From positions 248,001 through 312,000 of the forward strand of contig NW_026516683.1 in the NCBI RefSeq assembly GCF_025766255.1: a DNA stretch of 64,000 bases, in the 5' to 3' direction. Below the pieces are notes generated by a model. That model was not told where the DNA came from. It was given only the letters and a program-made list of their open reading frames with translations, and ran no database searches. This DNA comes from Zychaea mexicana (taxonomy: Eukaryota; Mucoromycota; Mucoromycetes; Mucorales; Lichtheimiaceae). Numbering within the stretch: position 1 is the first letter of the stretch; each line of letters begins with the position of its first letter. The translations under genes and the position numbers were made by a program. Positions 22,501-36,050 of the stretch are shown here, in pieces.

Positions 22501-25500
22501 CATTGCTGCTCAAATGATTGCAATTTTTCCGGTAACACCGAGATCAAGTCAAGCTGAGATTCGGTGCTGGTTAGAGTAGTAGTAGTAGCAGCGGCAGCTG
22601 TGGCGGTCGTGGTAGCAGAAGCAGTGTTGGTATATTCTTGGTCGTCACTGTCAAGTCGCCGGAACGCCGACTCTAAGGAGACTAACGATTCCACCAATTC
22701 TTTGATCGCAAGCCGTGGATTTCGCTTTGCCAAAGTATTGAATTCGGACTCGAGCTTGGATGAGTCCTGCATGTGCCTGATTTCCGGCTGTCTGGCTGCT
22801 TTCTCAACCCTTGTCAAAGCTTGAGCAATAGTACTGGCATAGTTGAATACCGAGCTCTCCAAATTTTGCATAAACTGGGAAAAGTGCTCCTGCTGTAACC
22901 ATCTCCAGACTTCTTCTGCCTTGGTCTTTGCAAAGGATTGCTCAATAAGTTGTTGTAGGAGCGGCCAAATGGAACAGCAGTCTTGTATTAGTAGTTTCCG
23001 TGCAACAGGCTGCGTCAGATTCTTGTACGTGCGCACTTCTTCGAAACACTGCTGGTAAACGGCATTCTTTTGTGTTACCCATGTCGACAATGCTTGCAAG
23101 AAGTTTTTGACTTCAAAATTGCTGCTAAGCTCAGGTACTCCTGCAAACATTTGTTCAGACAAGTGCGACTCTTTGAAAAAAGACTCTACAAACACGTTCT
23201 ATTTTTTAAAAATTGTAAGCCAATCGGTTACATGACATTGCTCTCTTTGTAAGTATTTTATTCCCACCTTTGTCAAAGATGCCAGCATCGAACCGTGTTT
23301 ATTCGCCCATATGGAACATTCATGAGCAATGGCATGGAGGTTCTTCTTTGCTTGGTCAGCAAAGCTTTCATTTTCGACTTCATCGTCGCTTCCAGCTTCG
23401 TCAATTGCCTGCTGATGTAGCTCTTGGAGCGATGCTTGTTGGGTATATTGCAACTTGCCAGTGACACCAAAGAGTGTTTTCACCACGCATTGTTGACGCT
23501 TCTCGTAGTCGCTTCGCTTCTCGGCTATTTAAAATATATTTAGCATTAGCATTAAAAGTATGTTCTAAAACAAAATATCGGATTATACGAATCAAAGTTT
23601 ACCTAGTCTCTTAGCAACTAAACCGAGATTGATTTGGAGCTCCATAATTTGACGCTCTTCCAACTCCTCAGCTTCTGTCGCCCAGTGTACCAATGGATCA
23701 TACACAAACGCATCTAGGAGCGTCATGAGAACTTCTTTGTGTTTTCGCAATACCCGCATCGTTTCTTCCGCGGCAATACGGAAAATACCATCCGTGCCCG
23801 TGACACCCAAAGCATGTAACATGTTTTGCGTTAAGCGAAAAGGAACCAGCTCAGGCACACGCAGCTGCCGACCTTTTTCGAAACAGACATTGTAGTCAAT
23901 ATGGATCACTTCGCCAGACCGATAATCAATCAAAATATTATCCAAGTGGCGATCACCCAAGCCGATAATGTAGCCAATGACAGACATCACAGCAAGCGAC
24001 CGACTAAGTGATGTGCTTTTCTGTAACCATTCAGCCGCATCCGAGCTTGAGCACCAGATTTCTTTGGCTAATAGATCACCAGGTGTTTCCTTGACGAGTT
24101 CCAAATAGACCTTTTTGAGGATATGTTTTGGCCAATGCCGTCTGTTCGTTGTCACGCGCAAACCTTCTCCTTTCAGTGCCGCTTCGATTTTACTTGTGAA
24201 GAGCTCTGTTGGGCGTCGCAGTGGTTGGTTGTGGTCTTCTGCTGTCGCCTTGTCACCAGCAAGCAACATCTTTGCTGTTTGTTCACGTTTCTGCCAGCGT
24301 TTGTATAAAGCAAAGAGCGGCGTGGCATCGTTTACCCATTGGATCATACCTGAGTGGTCACTTAATGGAATAACGGCATAGGTTCTAGTCTTGAGATCCC
24401 TGGCGACTGCCGTCTTGTCCTCTCTGAGCAGCCCGTTCACTGTGTTCAAAAGCTGCATCACCCGTTCATCCAAGTGTAAATCTTCTAAACCCTTAAAGAG
24501 GTACGAATATTTTTTGCCATCGGTTCCTTGAATATCCAGCTTCTTTGGTTTGGTTTTCGTAGGCAAGACTACCACATTAGAGCCAAATGAGTCGATATAC
24601 ACCGGGCTATTGTTATCGTCGTTGTTGGACATGCCAGGAATGCCAATGGCCGAATTACGCAGCGACGCCAAATAAGGTGAAACGTTATCGAGTTCCAATA
24701 CGCGCACTTTATGAGTCTCAAATACTAGGTTTCGGTTAAGCTAGAGGGATAACATATTTGTCATTTAGCTGTATCAGATACTTAATATTTGATCAATGGA
24801 AGCAAGAGCTTTTACCTGAATAAACATATCCCAACCAGTACGGAAGGTGGACATATCCTTTGGTTTTTGTAAAACCTCGAAAGCATGAAGAATCCGCTTT
24901 CCAAAGGTATCCACGAACCATTGTTCGTGCGGCGTTTTCGGTGCAGTGTTTAGAATCGTGACACTCAGCAGTTTATCGATGGATGAAATGATAAACTTCA
25001 TGACATTATTGTAGCTTTCGAAGAAGGCTTTCTCGATTTGAACTTGTGTCACGGTTTCCTTGTGATTGCTTCGCAGACGTACGGCTTCTTGATCCAGTTT
25101 TGTAAATTGCTCGATAGCATTGAGTGCCAGCGATGAAAACTTGTACGACCATTTCTCTTCCCATAGTACGGTGATTTTCTCCAGTTCTTCAGCCATGCGT
25201 TGAGTGAATAGCCACAGCGTTTCGTTGCGCTCCATCATACGGTTAGCAATCGCATTAAGGATACTCTTCGATTCGCGGTTAGTTTTGGACGAAGACGAGC
25301 TCACAATCACGTCATAAATGATTTCTCGTGGATACTCGTCGCAAATTCTTCCGAGTAGTTGGCTTATGACCTTTTGTACCACGCTGGACGGATGGTTGAG
25401 TCTTGCAAATAGCTGTGGGATGATCTTCTTCCAGGGCTTAATGGATACATGCTCAATATTTCCACAGAATACCGATTGTAGAGCATCACTGTACTTGACC

Positions 25501-28500
25501 AGGATGCGCAATAATCGCAGCGTTGCAGTCATAACCATTGAAGTTGAACGGTCTTCCGTCTGAGTATCCTATTTAATAGCATACCAGATCTTTGAGCATT
25601 ATATCACTTCTTTCCATTAGGTCTTAAAACTGCAACACTATGATTTTACCTTGGCATTGCTGTCGCCCAAAGACAAGTACTGGAAATAAGCCGTAACGGA
25701 GGTTCGAAAAGTTTCAATAATGTTGTTGTGTACGGTGGCCATCGTTCCTAGAACTTGGGTAATTTGCTCGTCACTAGATAAAGGTAGTAGCTGTTGAACC
25801 GCGCTCTTCAATTCAGCAATGTCAGCGATCGCCTTCGCTCCGACAGTTCCAGAATGCTTTTGCAAAAGACCGCAAATATTCTAACAGATAAAGGGATTAG
25901 TCTGAGAATGAGAAATAACCACAGCTTTTCGTCAGTGTGCACATACCACTTCAACGCTGTTGTATTCTGAATGCTGATCGGCCTTCAGTATGTCTCGCAG
26001 CCGCTGTCTAGCCCACAACACAATAGGCATGCCAGGCTCGCTCCGACTAAGCTCATCCAGGATTCTCCAACCTTGCTTGTAATGGTATGTTGCATATTCA
26101 AACCACGGTTTTCGAAACAGCTTTGAGTCCTGAACCGATTTCTTGAGTATGGTATCAATTGCAATTTCAACGGGTGATTGAAGCTTGTATACACTGTCCA
26201 TGCCTTCTGCGTTGACAAGAGTCGGATCCAACTTGCCTAGCAACGCAGTCTCGACATCACCACCATCATTGTAGCTAGCTTTCAACAGTCGTGCCGCCTC
26301 CAAACATGCCTTGCTGTGAAGCTTCTTTTTGTCCTTTTCGGTTTCCATACCAACAATTATCTCGTTTAGCACCTCCATGGCAGCCAAGTGGGAAGTATTG
26401 TCTGGCTGCAATAATAGAACCTTGGCCTTTTCATAAAGAACATGGTAATGCTTATCGGATAAAGTAGCAGGGATTTGCTCCAGCCAGCTATCCGCAATTT
26501 TCAGATTTCCTTGCTTACGAGCGACTCTGGCTGACCGCAATCGTACAGTTGCCAAAACTCTGGCTTTCTTCTCGTCCGTGTTAAAGGTTTCCTCGCATGT
26601 ATGCTCCACGTAATTGGATAGACGACCCCAGACAGCAGTTTCCAGGATGTTTTTGTCACCGTCGCTTGGATTCCCAAATGATGTGTAATAGTCATTGATA
26701 CTGTCAAGGACACTCCGCCGTGACGATTGTAAGAGTTGTGTTTCAATCATGCTGATGCGCTCGGGCAATGCCCCTTCTTCGAGCGACAGTCTTGCTCGAT
26801 CGGCTAAAACTCTATCAATCTCTTTTTGAATGTGATCTGCAGGCTCGTCTTGACTTAGCCATATGCGGAAGCGCAATAGTCTGCCTAGCTGTATGCTTTC
26901 GGTCACTCCCAGATCCCGAAGCGAAGAATAGAAATCGGAAAGATCGCACGTGGGCTGCACCTCTTTTGGGTTGTCGCTTTCAGCAAACATCATGAGTTCC
27001 CGAGAGAAAATCTTGGAAAACATGGAGCCGTTTGCATCGTATAATCGCTTTAAAGAATCATAATCTTCAATACACGTGTAGAAATCAAGAGCCTGTATAT
27101 TAGAGAAAAGTGTCAGCTAAATTGTATCATGCAATCGTGTTGTGATATTAGCTTGATAGATATAATTTCTTGTACCTCGTTATCGAGCATGTCCATAATC
27201 CCAAATTCATCACGGCCAATATGACTATGCAATATATCCAAATATTGGATCGCATCTTCATGATGTCCCTAAAAGTATACATGGTTCAGTCATAGTTTTA
27301 ACGACCAAAAATCTGTAATAGGTTGTAGTTAATACATTAAACATACGAGAGCGAATTGTGCAGCGACCTGAAACCATGTAACAGGGCAAGATGACTCAGT
27401 CTCCCTTTCTATAAGTAGAAGAAAAGATGAGTATATTATCCATGAGCACTAGTAAACGTATGAAAGGAACGGCGATGTAATAACCTTCAGTACTGATAGG
27501 TCCAATGAGACCATCAAAGACCCACTCTTGTTCAAATGAGGGCTGGATGCGTGCTACTTTACGAATTATCCGTTTGTACCAGGCTTGGATACCATGGATC
27601 AAGTCGCTTGCAGTCATTTTGATACATGCTCGCACTATATAAAAGTGTTATAAATCAGATATGCCATCAGTGTTAGCAACTCTTGATTTCTGTTATTTAC
27701 CTAGATCATATAATATGCTATTAATTTCAGTAAACCAAGCAAATACATCCAGTGACTCCCTCTCATGAAGTACTAGTTCGAGGTCCTGTATCATCTATTT
27801 ATTTTATTGGTTCTATGAGTTAGTAAATGCGAAGGAAAGACTTGAGTAATACCACGTTTTGTTTTTCTTTACCTCAAGTGTATTACAGATCAACAAGTTA
27901 TCATCATGTAACAACTTGGAACCTTGTATGATAGCTGGCCTGATACGTGCAAAGTATTCCTTGCACGTTTTTTTGTTTGTTCGAAAAAATGCCAAACTGG
28001 AGCGAGGCACTGCAGGTAAAGCATTCGTAGCACAGCCATTAGATGCGTTATAGATCTGGACTTCCAAACGATTTAGAAGCAAAAGCAAATTTGACAGGTT
28101 GTCCCTTATTGTCGAATCGTCTCTAAAGAAGCCGTAGCACTGTAAGTATTACAAGCAACCCAATTTTTCAATTCATTACGCTAAATATGGCATAACATTA
28201 CCTTAACTGGTCGATACTGGCTGTTACCAGCGATGAGAGCATTCGCTCAAATGCCGCAAGAGTCTAATTATTATTTTCGTTTAGTGTTTTATTTTCTGAA
28301 TATAAGTAAAGCTACAATAGATATACAATACCTGTTGTGGTCCACCAAAAGGGGTTCGTAATCGCGACAGCATACAATATCGAGAAACTTCCCACATTGC
28401 CCAATACTTCAGAAAAGACCGAGAGTTGTTGACATATCGTACGATCGGACCATCGCCTAATATCCGTCCAATATAATCAGTACACAAATAACCTCCATTA

Positions 28501-31500
28501 AGCCGCCTATGTATAAATATACCTTTCTTTGACTCTTTTAAAGCACTGACGTTTCGCATGCTTTCAATTGACGCGCAGTGATGAAACAAACGCCTTGCCC
28601 ATGCTAATTGGTCGCCATCATCACGCTTCTGTATCGCCTTGGCAGCGTTTTCTGCGTGCGAACCAATCAAGTGCCCAGCCATACCAAGATTTGCCATGAC
28701 GATCTCATAATGCGCTGGACGGAAAGAGCCTGTATGAGGAGTTGCCACAACGACAGTCTGCGTTTTGGAGAAAATCGCGTAAGTAACACAGTAGATATCC
28801 TTCCTCACGCAGATATTATTACCTCGAGAAACTTGATGGTTGCATTATAACCAATTTCAATATCAGCTGTCAAAAAAGGATTGAGGAAACTTAAAAGCTC
28901 ACAACTGGCAGAACGAATACCAGAATGTGAATCGTCGAGGCTTAAAGATGCATAGTAGTTAGAAGCAGCGCAAGGGAGAAAAACAATAAAGTGAAAAGAA
29001 AGAAAAAAGTACCCATTTTGTATACAAGTGTGTGCGCTTTCAACAAGTTGTGTAGAGTTGAAATGTCGGCAGTAATGTGTTGCGATTCTTAGCATATCTT
29101 CCTTGACTGTACTATTCCGTTCATACTCTATATAATAAAAGAGAAAACGCATTCTAATTAATAAGCTAAATTTTAACAATATCTTCGTATCCTTTCGCTT
29201 ACCAATAGCTTCCAAAAATAGTTTCACTATGCCACTTAGTACATCCAAGATTGGGCCCGGAATGTCGTCAGAGGATGAAACCGTATATAGCATATTTTTT
29301 ATGTATCCGCACAAATTCTGCCGACTTGTCAAATTGAGCGTGGCCCAACTTTCGCATAAATCTTGATACAGGTTTGCCAACAAGCCAAAGTTTTCTTCGT
29401 CATCCAACAAGAATGAACAGCTATATATATACCATTAATTGTATATTATTCAATGCTAGTCATAACCAACAATGCAATCTGAGTAAACGCGAAAGAAAAC
29501 CACTCACCTTGAACAAAATTCCAAAAGCACTTGGACACATGCATCGAAAACATCACTACATTTACACCGCCAAGCTGTATATGTTGTATCCAATACGAGG
29601 AGGAAGTGTTGCTTTTTGTAATTCGACCAGGCGGCTGCAGCATCAAGCAATAGATAGCTGAAGAACATAGCATCCACAACAGCATTTGTCACTTGTGACC
29701 AAGTTGGTTTCCCATTAGGCAATGCGGCTGTTTCACGCTTGGATAGGACGGCGGTATGCTTTTGAATTTCTTGATTCGTTCTCTTGAGTTCCGTTGCTGT
29801 GGAGCCGCTATACATGCTGGTGATAGTCGCCAATCTTTCAGCCAGATGCCTCGCAAGTACATTGCTGGTGTTGCTCTGGACATGATCTGTGTTGGATAGA
29901 CGAATCATTGAGCGTAGTATTACAAGTATGCCAGAATTAAGTTGTTTGTTTCCCCTATTCAACACCCGCAAGTGGAAGAAAGGGGAGGTGTCAACATCCA
30001 ACATGGACTGAAGAATGGCTTCATCGACCTCAAAACTCCATGAGTCGATTAGCTAATTTATAGAAGCAATTTAGTATATGCTTTAAAGACCGAGCCCACG
30101 AACAGATCAGTTCTAGATCAATACCTTCATCAATGTTTTCAAATAAGTTTGGGGGTTGATATTGAGCGATCCTCCAGTCACCTGTGAGGCGAAGTACTCA
30201 TACACTTGTCTCTGGTACAAACGTGCACCTCGCGGAATCATTGTAAACATCATGAGCAGGACCTGATTTGCTGCATCAAGAGATACTGAATTAGTAAAAT
30301 ACGCATAAACGGACACGCTTCATCGATCCCCTAAAATTGGGCCAGTTACATACACTTTTCCATCCACGTGACACTGGGAGATAACTCTTTGACATGGCAT
30401 AAAAAGTTTAGAACGTTCGGTCGCAGCAAGTCGAAAATAGGTCCAATGACATGGATATCCTTTCGCACTTCGGATGTGGATAGTAAAGGTACGATGGCGA
30501 ACACCATTGCATGAAAACAGCTATCGTTATTTTTAAATGTAAGCGAGCGGATCTACATACTGTCCGTAACAATAATGCCTTATCATGTTTATTATATTGT
30601 ACCAACCTGAATAAACTCTCACAAGTCTGCCATTTGGAGTCCCAATTATCCGACGTCTCCTCAGCCATCATACCAGCAATGATGCTTTGCATGTCGCTCA
30701 AAAAGTGCTGTAACAACTCAAATGCAAAAGTTAATCTGCTTGGCCAAAAAGGTCGAAACTTTTTGTAAATATCTATTGTCAAAGAAAAAAGAATTAACCG
30801 TTCATGCTCCTATCTTATTTTCTGCCTGCAGTATCTCTCGAGTACTTCAATTCGAGAAGAGCATCTTACCGCGGAGGAGAGATCGACGATGTTCTGATAG
30901 CCCAGTATCAATATGCCAACCCACAAGCAAGTCAATAATATCCTGAGTAGATACGGTTTTGCTCATCAGAAAATAAAATCCAGTACGGAATAGATTATCT
31001 CAGGTGAAATGCACTTGAGACGTACCTGAAACTTTTCTGAAAATGTTGTAGGACAACTAGTTGCTAATATGTCAAGCACTTGCAGGACTTCGGGTAAATA
31101 GTCAGGGGTATCCATGGCGTCCAAAAACAAAATCATGCTGCTCATGATATTGGATGATAAATCGTATAATTGGCATTTGATATATGGATCGGACGCAGCA
31201 TCAGCAATAGCCTAATAAGAAGAAGGTAATCCCACAGAACATTAATTGCATAATAACCACCATTTAAATTTTGTTCGATATATACTATTACTGCCAATTC
31301 TCCTCTTTCTTCATTTCACCCAATTCGCACACATAGCCACGACACGTACTTGTCGAAGCAAACGAAGAAGCCATAATTTGAATTCTTTGACTCTGTTTGC
31401 CTCAGCTGGCAAAGTATCATTCGTTGTCCATCTTTGCAAATGTTCGAAAATCCAAATAAGGACAATATCGAGTCTGCCGCAGTAACAACCGAGTATTGAA

Positions 31501-32006
31501 ATAAGTTTAATAGTCGAGTTTTTAAGCGTGTTGCTGTGAGGACGCATAGATTCCAGGATCGATCGCACACTTTGTTGTTGTTTAAACAAGCAGACATCAA
31601 CGAGCTGTAGGAACTCGTGTTGAGTTTGTGCTGGATCGTCCTTTTGGCGCGAGTCCTCAATCGATTTGATTAATTGTACAGCACTAGCGTTGCGTCTGGC
31701 CAAATCGTCTTCGTCAAGTAGAATACGTCGCAACTGTAAACTGCGTAGATCGTTCGTATTTTCAAGTTGTTGCTGTTGTGGCTGCTGTTGCTGTTGTGAG
31801 TTTTGGTTATGATTTTGACTGTGGTTGTGTTTTCCTCGTTGGCCATTGTTGCTATGTCTAGTAGAACGCGATTGGGACGCCGTAGGTTGTTGCGCGGATG
31901 TTGGGTACTGTCCCTGACGGCCATTACCAGTATTGTCTCGTTGTCCACCACGTTGGAATTGGCGGCTGGTCTGTTGTGGGCCAGTGCTCCCTCTTCTTGA
32001 GCTCAT
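19512..32006 (-). CDS. SMG1: SMG1 phosphatidylinositol-3-kinase-related kinase (nonsense-mediated decay)
   Basis: SMG1 phosphorylates UPF1 to drive nonsense-mediated mRNA decay. The start at 32006 gives MSSRRGSTGPQQTSRQF and a Gln/Asn-rich N-terminus, then helical repeats including DLLVGWHIDTGLSEH near 30900, matching the conserved SMG1 N-terminal solenoid. The FAT region lies at about 25900-27650. The kinase domain is at 23592-24707 with YLFKGLEDLHLDERVMQLL, IGLGDRHLDNILID (catalytic loop) and HIDYNVCFEKG (DFG equivalent), and ALGVTGTDGIFR, which is characteristic of SMG1. A C-terminal insert of about 1100 residues separates it from the FATC tail, SVDNLCAMYEGWTSWV, ending with TAG at 19512. 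There are many introns of about 50-80 bp, and exon borders were checked only in places. The protein should be over 3000 residues. All catalytic motifs are present, so the gene looks functional. Confidence 0.92.
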
Positions 32007-32879
32007 CGAGTGGTAGAGATTTGCACGCGTATGCTTTGGTTTAGTAACAACGGTTGTCGCTTTTCTTTCGGCGGTGTGAAGTGAATTAAAATAGCGTGCT
32101 GGTAAAAATATGCGTGCGGCTGTGATTCCGACAATCAGGTTCAGTCAGCGTGATGCTCTTAAACCTTTTTTTCCTATCTAGTAGAATCATTTGTACTCTT
32201 TACGAGAAGTTATAACGCCAGCATCAATTACGGCTTTCAAATATAAATAAGCTACTGTTACTATTAATAACACTTATATAATGATTGCTAAATTTACAAA
32301 GGACTCTAACATAGCCCACTCTTAACACCATTGGATTATTGCTGGAACTAGTCAGCATAAGATAGATAGCGGGATCGCAGGTGAAGTTAGTTAGTTCAAA
32401 ATTAAGCTGCTGTCATCTTTGTTTGTCACACTACAAAGTAAGGGCACTGTTGGACAGTTTATATGTTTATGTGCTTCTTCTGTTTTTCTATGGCTACGTC
32501 CGAAATAGAAATTAACATCTCCTAAAAGAAGACGCTTCCATATGATCAAACCTGTCCTAGCTGGTTATGACCCGCGCCCAGAAGATACTTGCTCGGCCAT
32601 CCTAAAAACAGCATATGTATAACTGCTCAGTAGTGAATAGGCCCCTCGGTGCAAATAGTGGGCGCTCAAGATGAAAAATTTTAGGTACGTGGTTTTGATA
32701 TACTAGGAATTTCGTAAACTAATAAAGCATGGCAGTTCAGTAACAGCATATTGTATGTATGTTTTTATATTTACCAGTACTGGTAATGTGACGCTTGATG
32801 TTAAAATGCAAAATTTGTATTACATAAATCACATTGACAAGGACAAACGTCCATCGGGCTTTACCGCCTATCGTGGTCT
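32007..32879. other. Intergenic upstream of SMG1
   Basis: Promoter side of SMG1 and 3' flank of the kelch pseudogene. AT-rich, with no domain-bearing frame and no RNA gene seen. Confidence 0.5.
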
Positions 32880-35102
32880 TCCTGCTGCCTCGGCGTTATC
32901 AGGCTTGCTACCTATACCAAAAAAGACCACGGGTGGTATAGAAAGATCATTGCTGTGATATTCTTTAAGAGTCTGTCCACTATATGGTGGTGCACTGGTC
33001 TTTGTAGCAAAGGAGCAGAATGGGTCACACCATCGCTATCACCACACTTGCTGCCTTCTAAATCGACGAGGGCATTACCAGAAGAAAGTGTATCGTTAAT
33101 AGCTGTTGCGCCTGCGTCATGATACGCTTGCTCTAATTTACAATTCTGATGTCTTCTTCGCATGCAAAAGAAAAATCAAGCAAGCAAAAATAGCCTGCGT
33201 ATAGAGAAAAGGATAGGGCACAGTAAGGAACAAGTTTATTAATAATCACTTATTGTATAATATGTGCTTCTTTTCGGGCATTGTGCAGAAGAAGAAAAGA
33301 AAAGGAGGTACTGTACAATTGCAGCTACACATCCGACGACTACACCGGCATACCGCCTGTTGAAAGCGTTCAGTTATCAGCATTGTCGTCATCTAGAAGA
33401 TCTTCATTATCATAATTGTCGTCTCTTCCTTGATCAGCATATGACGAAAGATATCGGCTGTCCAGCTTTATGTTTCAGTGTTCAAAACGTGCGTTCTGTG
33501 AATCTCAATACAGCATGAAAAATAGCAACGAGCTTCTGTCAGTAAAAACAGCTTCATAATAAGCAAATTTGTTTGCAAGAACAAGGGCAGGGGAAGATGT
33601 ATCATACTTATTCGGTATTAAGAATCAGTTTAGCTGATAGGTGTGCATACAAGAATGTCCGTACAAGGATCCTGGACCGACAGCTGAAGGATTTTTCATT
33701 TCCCAGGTCATCGCGTCGACATGCAGTACATATACGGTATCATTACCGCTCACCGGAACGCTTGTGCTGAATATTATGTTTTAACAAGTTGTGCGATTAG
33801 CAGAAAGAATAAGTACCGTTTAATGTATTAAGCATATAAATGCTAATTAAAACGTACCATTATACTTTCCAACAAACACAGGAATTTCCTTTGCACCAGG
33901 CTTCATGAATTGAAACAGAGTAGACGATCAGTATACAGCAGTATATTGACAGCCTTCTTACATGTGTCTCACCAACTTACTTGCAACGACTGAGTGCATA
34001 ATTCTTAGACATGGTATATCGCCTGTAGCTGTCTTCTGCTCCTACATATGTATTTTCATCAATATCGTATACTAGGATATCTGACATTGGCACCATTATG
34101 TTGTCATGCGTAATTTCGGTGTCCGTGTAGTTTGGGCTGTCATGCCCCCCGATATGATATACCGATTTTCTTTAGAAAGTGGATGGTGTACGAAACCGTA
34201 CACTTAAATTGTCTGGCAATGTCGCACCGGTAGTCCATGATGAAGCCTGAAAGTCATATAGAAAGATACAAATTATTAGTGGATACAAAAAAAAATCTAA
34301 GCTCACTCTAAAAAGAAAAAGGACAGTATAATACGTACTTTAGCTATGAATATGTGCATATCTCAGTTAAATGGCGCATACACATCGCTGGCATAGCTTG
34401 ATCACAAGTTGTATCTTAGTGTCATATATGAGTATCCGTAAGGAGGTTTGGTCGGACCACACTTATACGAATAAAGAAAAGCAAATAGTACTCACCTGCG
34501 TCCGCCAAATAGAAGCGCTTTACTGCCGCCACCGCCCTGAAACGATGCCAAATAACTGCTTATAAAAAAGGCAAGACATGTCAGGATCACAGGGTCTTTG
34601 GCAACCTCGATATAGAATAAGAAAATACTTTCTCCAGGATTGAGACGTTGCATTGTACAGCATGTCAGTATATTGTAACTGCTGTGATTCGTTATTGTAT
34701 CCGGCACTACCGTAAAGCATAAGGGAGTCGTAGACAGGAATGACGGCCTTGGCATATAAGTAATTCGGCTCGGCCTGAAACTCGCCGGAAGCGTTTGCAA
34801 CTTGTCAGTTCGATTGGGCTGACTGTAGATTTCAAACGAATTTAGAGTATCAAGATATATCAGCTCTTGTGAAGTGGTTATTTCGTTGCTAGCTTTTGCG
34901 CTGGTACCGCAGCCATAGTAATACTTTCGTCTATGAGAATTGCGTCTAACAAAACAAAATATATATTGCTTTTCCATATAAAACAACGATATTGGCTATA
35001 GAACTTTTAGTGTACCTGCTCCAACTCGTGGCTGCGGTACAATTGCTGAAATCTCAGGTCAATAAATAAAAGGAGCAAAGGTAAACAGGAAACTTGTATC
35101 AT
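32880..35102 (-). pseudogene. Decayed kelch-type membrane protein, paralogue of the 36.1-38.4 kb gene
   Basis: Piece by piece this region matches the intact neighbour at 36051-38362. Matching blocks include ISAIVPQPRVGAG, SGEFQAEPNYLYAKAVIP, SSWTTGATLPDNLSVRFRTP, HDNIMVPMSDILVYDID, KTATGDIPCLRIMHSVVAS, SVPVSGNDTVYVLH, GPGSLYGHS and a tail APPYSGQTLKEY. They lie in different frames. A frameshift falls near 34790, an in-frame TGA follows FN in the block at about 34365, two shifts flank the GGMT block near 34150, another lies near 34035, and HVLNTET is followed by TAA near 33460. The signal-peptide-like start (MIQVSCLPLLLLF, ATG ending 35102) is also out of frame with the next block. No intact protein can be made. 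This is a tandem duplicate that lost function. Confidence 0.85.
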
Positions 35103-36050
35103 TGATGATGACGAAACAGTAGAAAAAGGAAAGAAGAGAGTAGAGAAGGAAAATAATATAGTCAGGACAAAACCTGATCCATGAACCGAGTATGGACCGA
35201 GTATGATGAGCGCAAATGTGGTACGAGGAGACTATTTTTCTAGAAAATGAATGATCCAAAACATCTTCCGAAAGCGCGCTTTGTTTACTTTTTCGGGCGG
35301 TGTAGTTCTTGTAACCCGATACACAGCATACCTTTTGCGATTTAAGTGATTAAAAAATACGAGAAAAAGCCGCGCATTGTAACACGATCCACTACAAACT
35401 GTGTAAGCTTCCTATCCTGATACAGTCGTCTTCCGCTCTTTGCAATCGCACTATTTGCAATAAAGTCGGCTTTCGCAATGAATCCTCGAGCCCCAGTAGG
35501 CTAGTTTAGAGTTGAATTATCATCGATTGGTGCAAACCTCACTTCTTGTAACAAGTTTTGGAAACCTGCCACCGTTGCAAAAATTGGGGGACCATGTATT
35601 GCCTCTTTGAGTTTCTGCATACGGTTTTAAATTCGGTTTTAAGGATATTTCATTACCTGATCTATGAACCGACTTTCTGGCAAGGCTTGTTTTTGATCTG
35701 TCATGTCGCCTTGGACCTGACATATTTAGGCAATAGAGATATTGAGGAATATTGGACGTATTTTAACAGTGTGGTAAGCTTACTTTATCCTAGTATATGT
35801 TTAAGTCGCCAATGCAGCTTCTATTTTCGATTCAATCAAGGTATGAACTTAATTATGCGTTTAGCTCAAGATGTATGTATATATCCCTCGTTGAACGTGA
35901 AAGTATAACTATTTGCGAGTATATTTTATTGTACTTTTACTCAAGTAATTATGCACGATATGTGCTGCTGTAATTAAGAATGATGATGCTGATGATAAAC
36001 AATAACGATAACGATAGATCGTACAATAATACTATTTTTGATAGGATTCT
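35103..36050. other. Intergenic between kelch pseudogene and kelch gene
   Basis: A + strand frame at 35558-35908 (116 codons, rich in aromatic and hydrophobic residues) opens at TTG rather than ATG and has no recognisable domain, so I do not call it. Nothing else is visible. Confidence 0.45.

Noticed and set aside
35558..35908. 116-codon + strand frame with aromatic-rich product
   Set aside because: Opens at TTG, has no ATG near the start and no recognisable domain. It lies in promoter space of the kelch locus.
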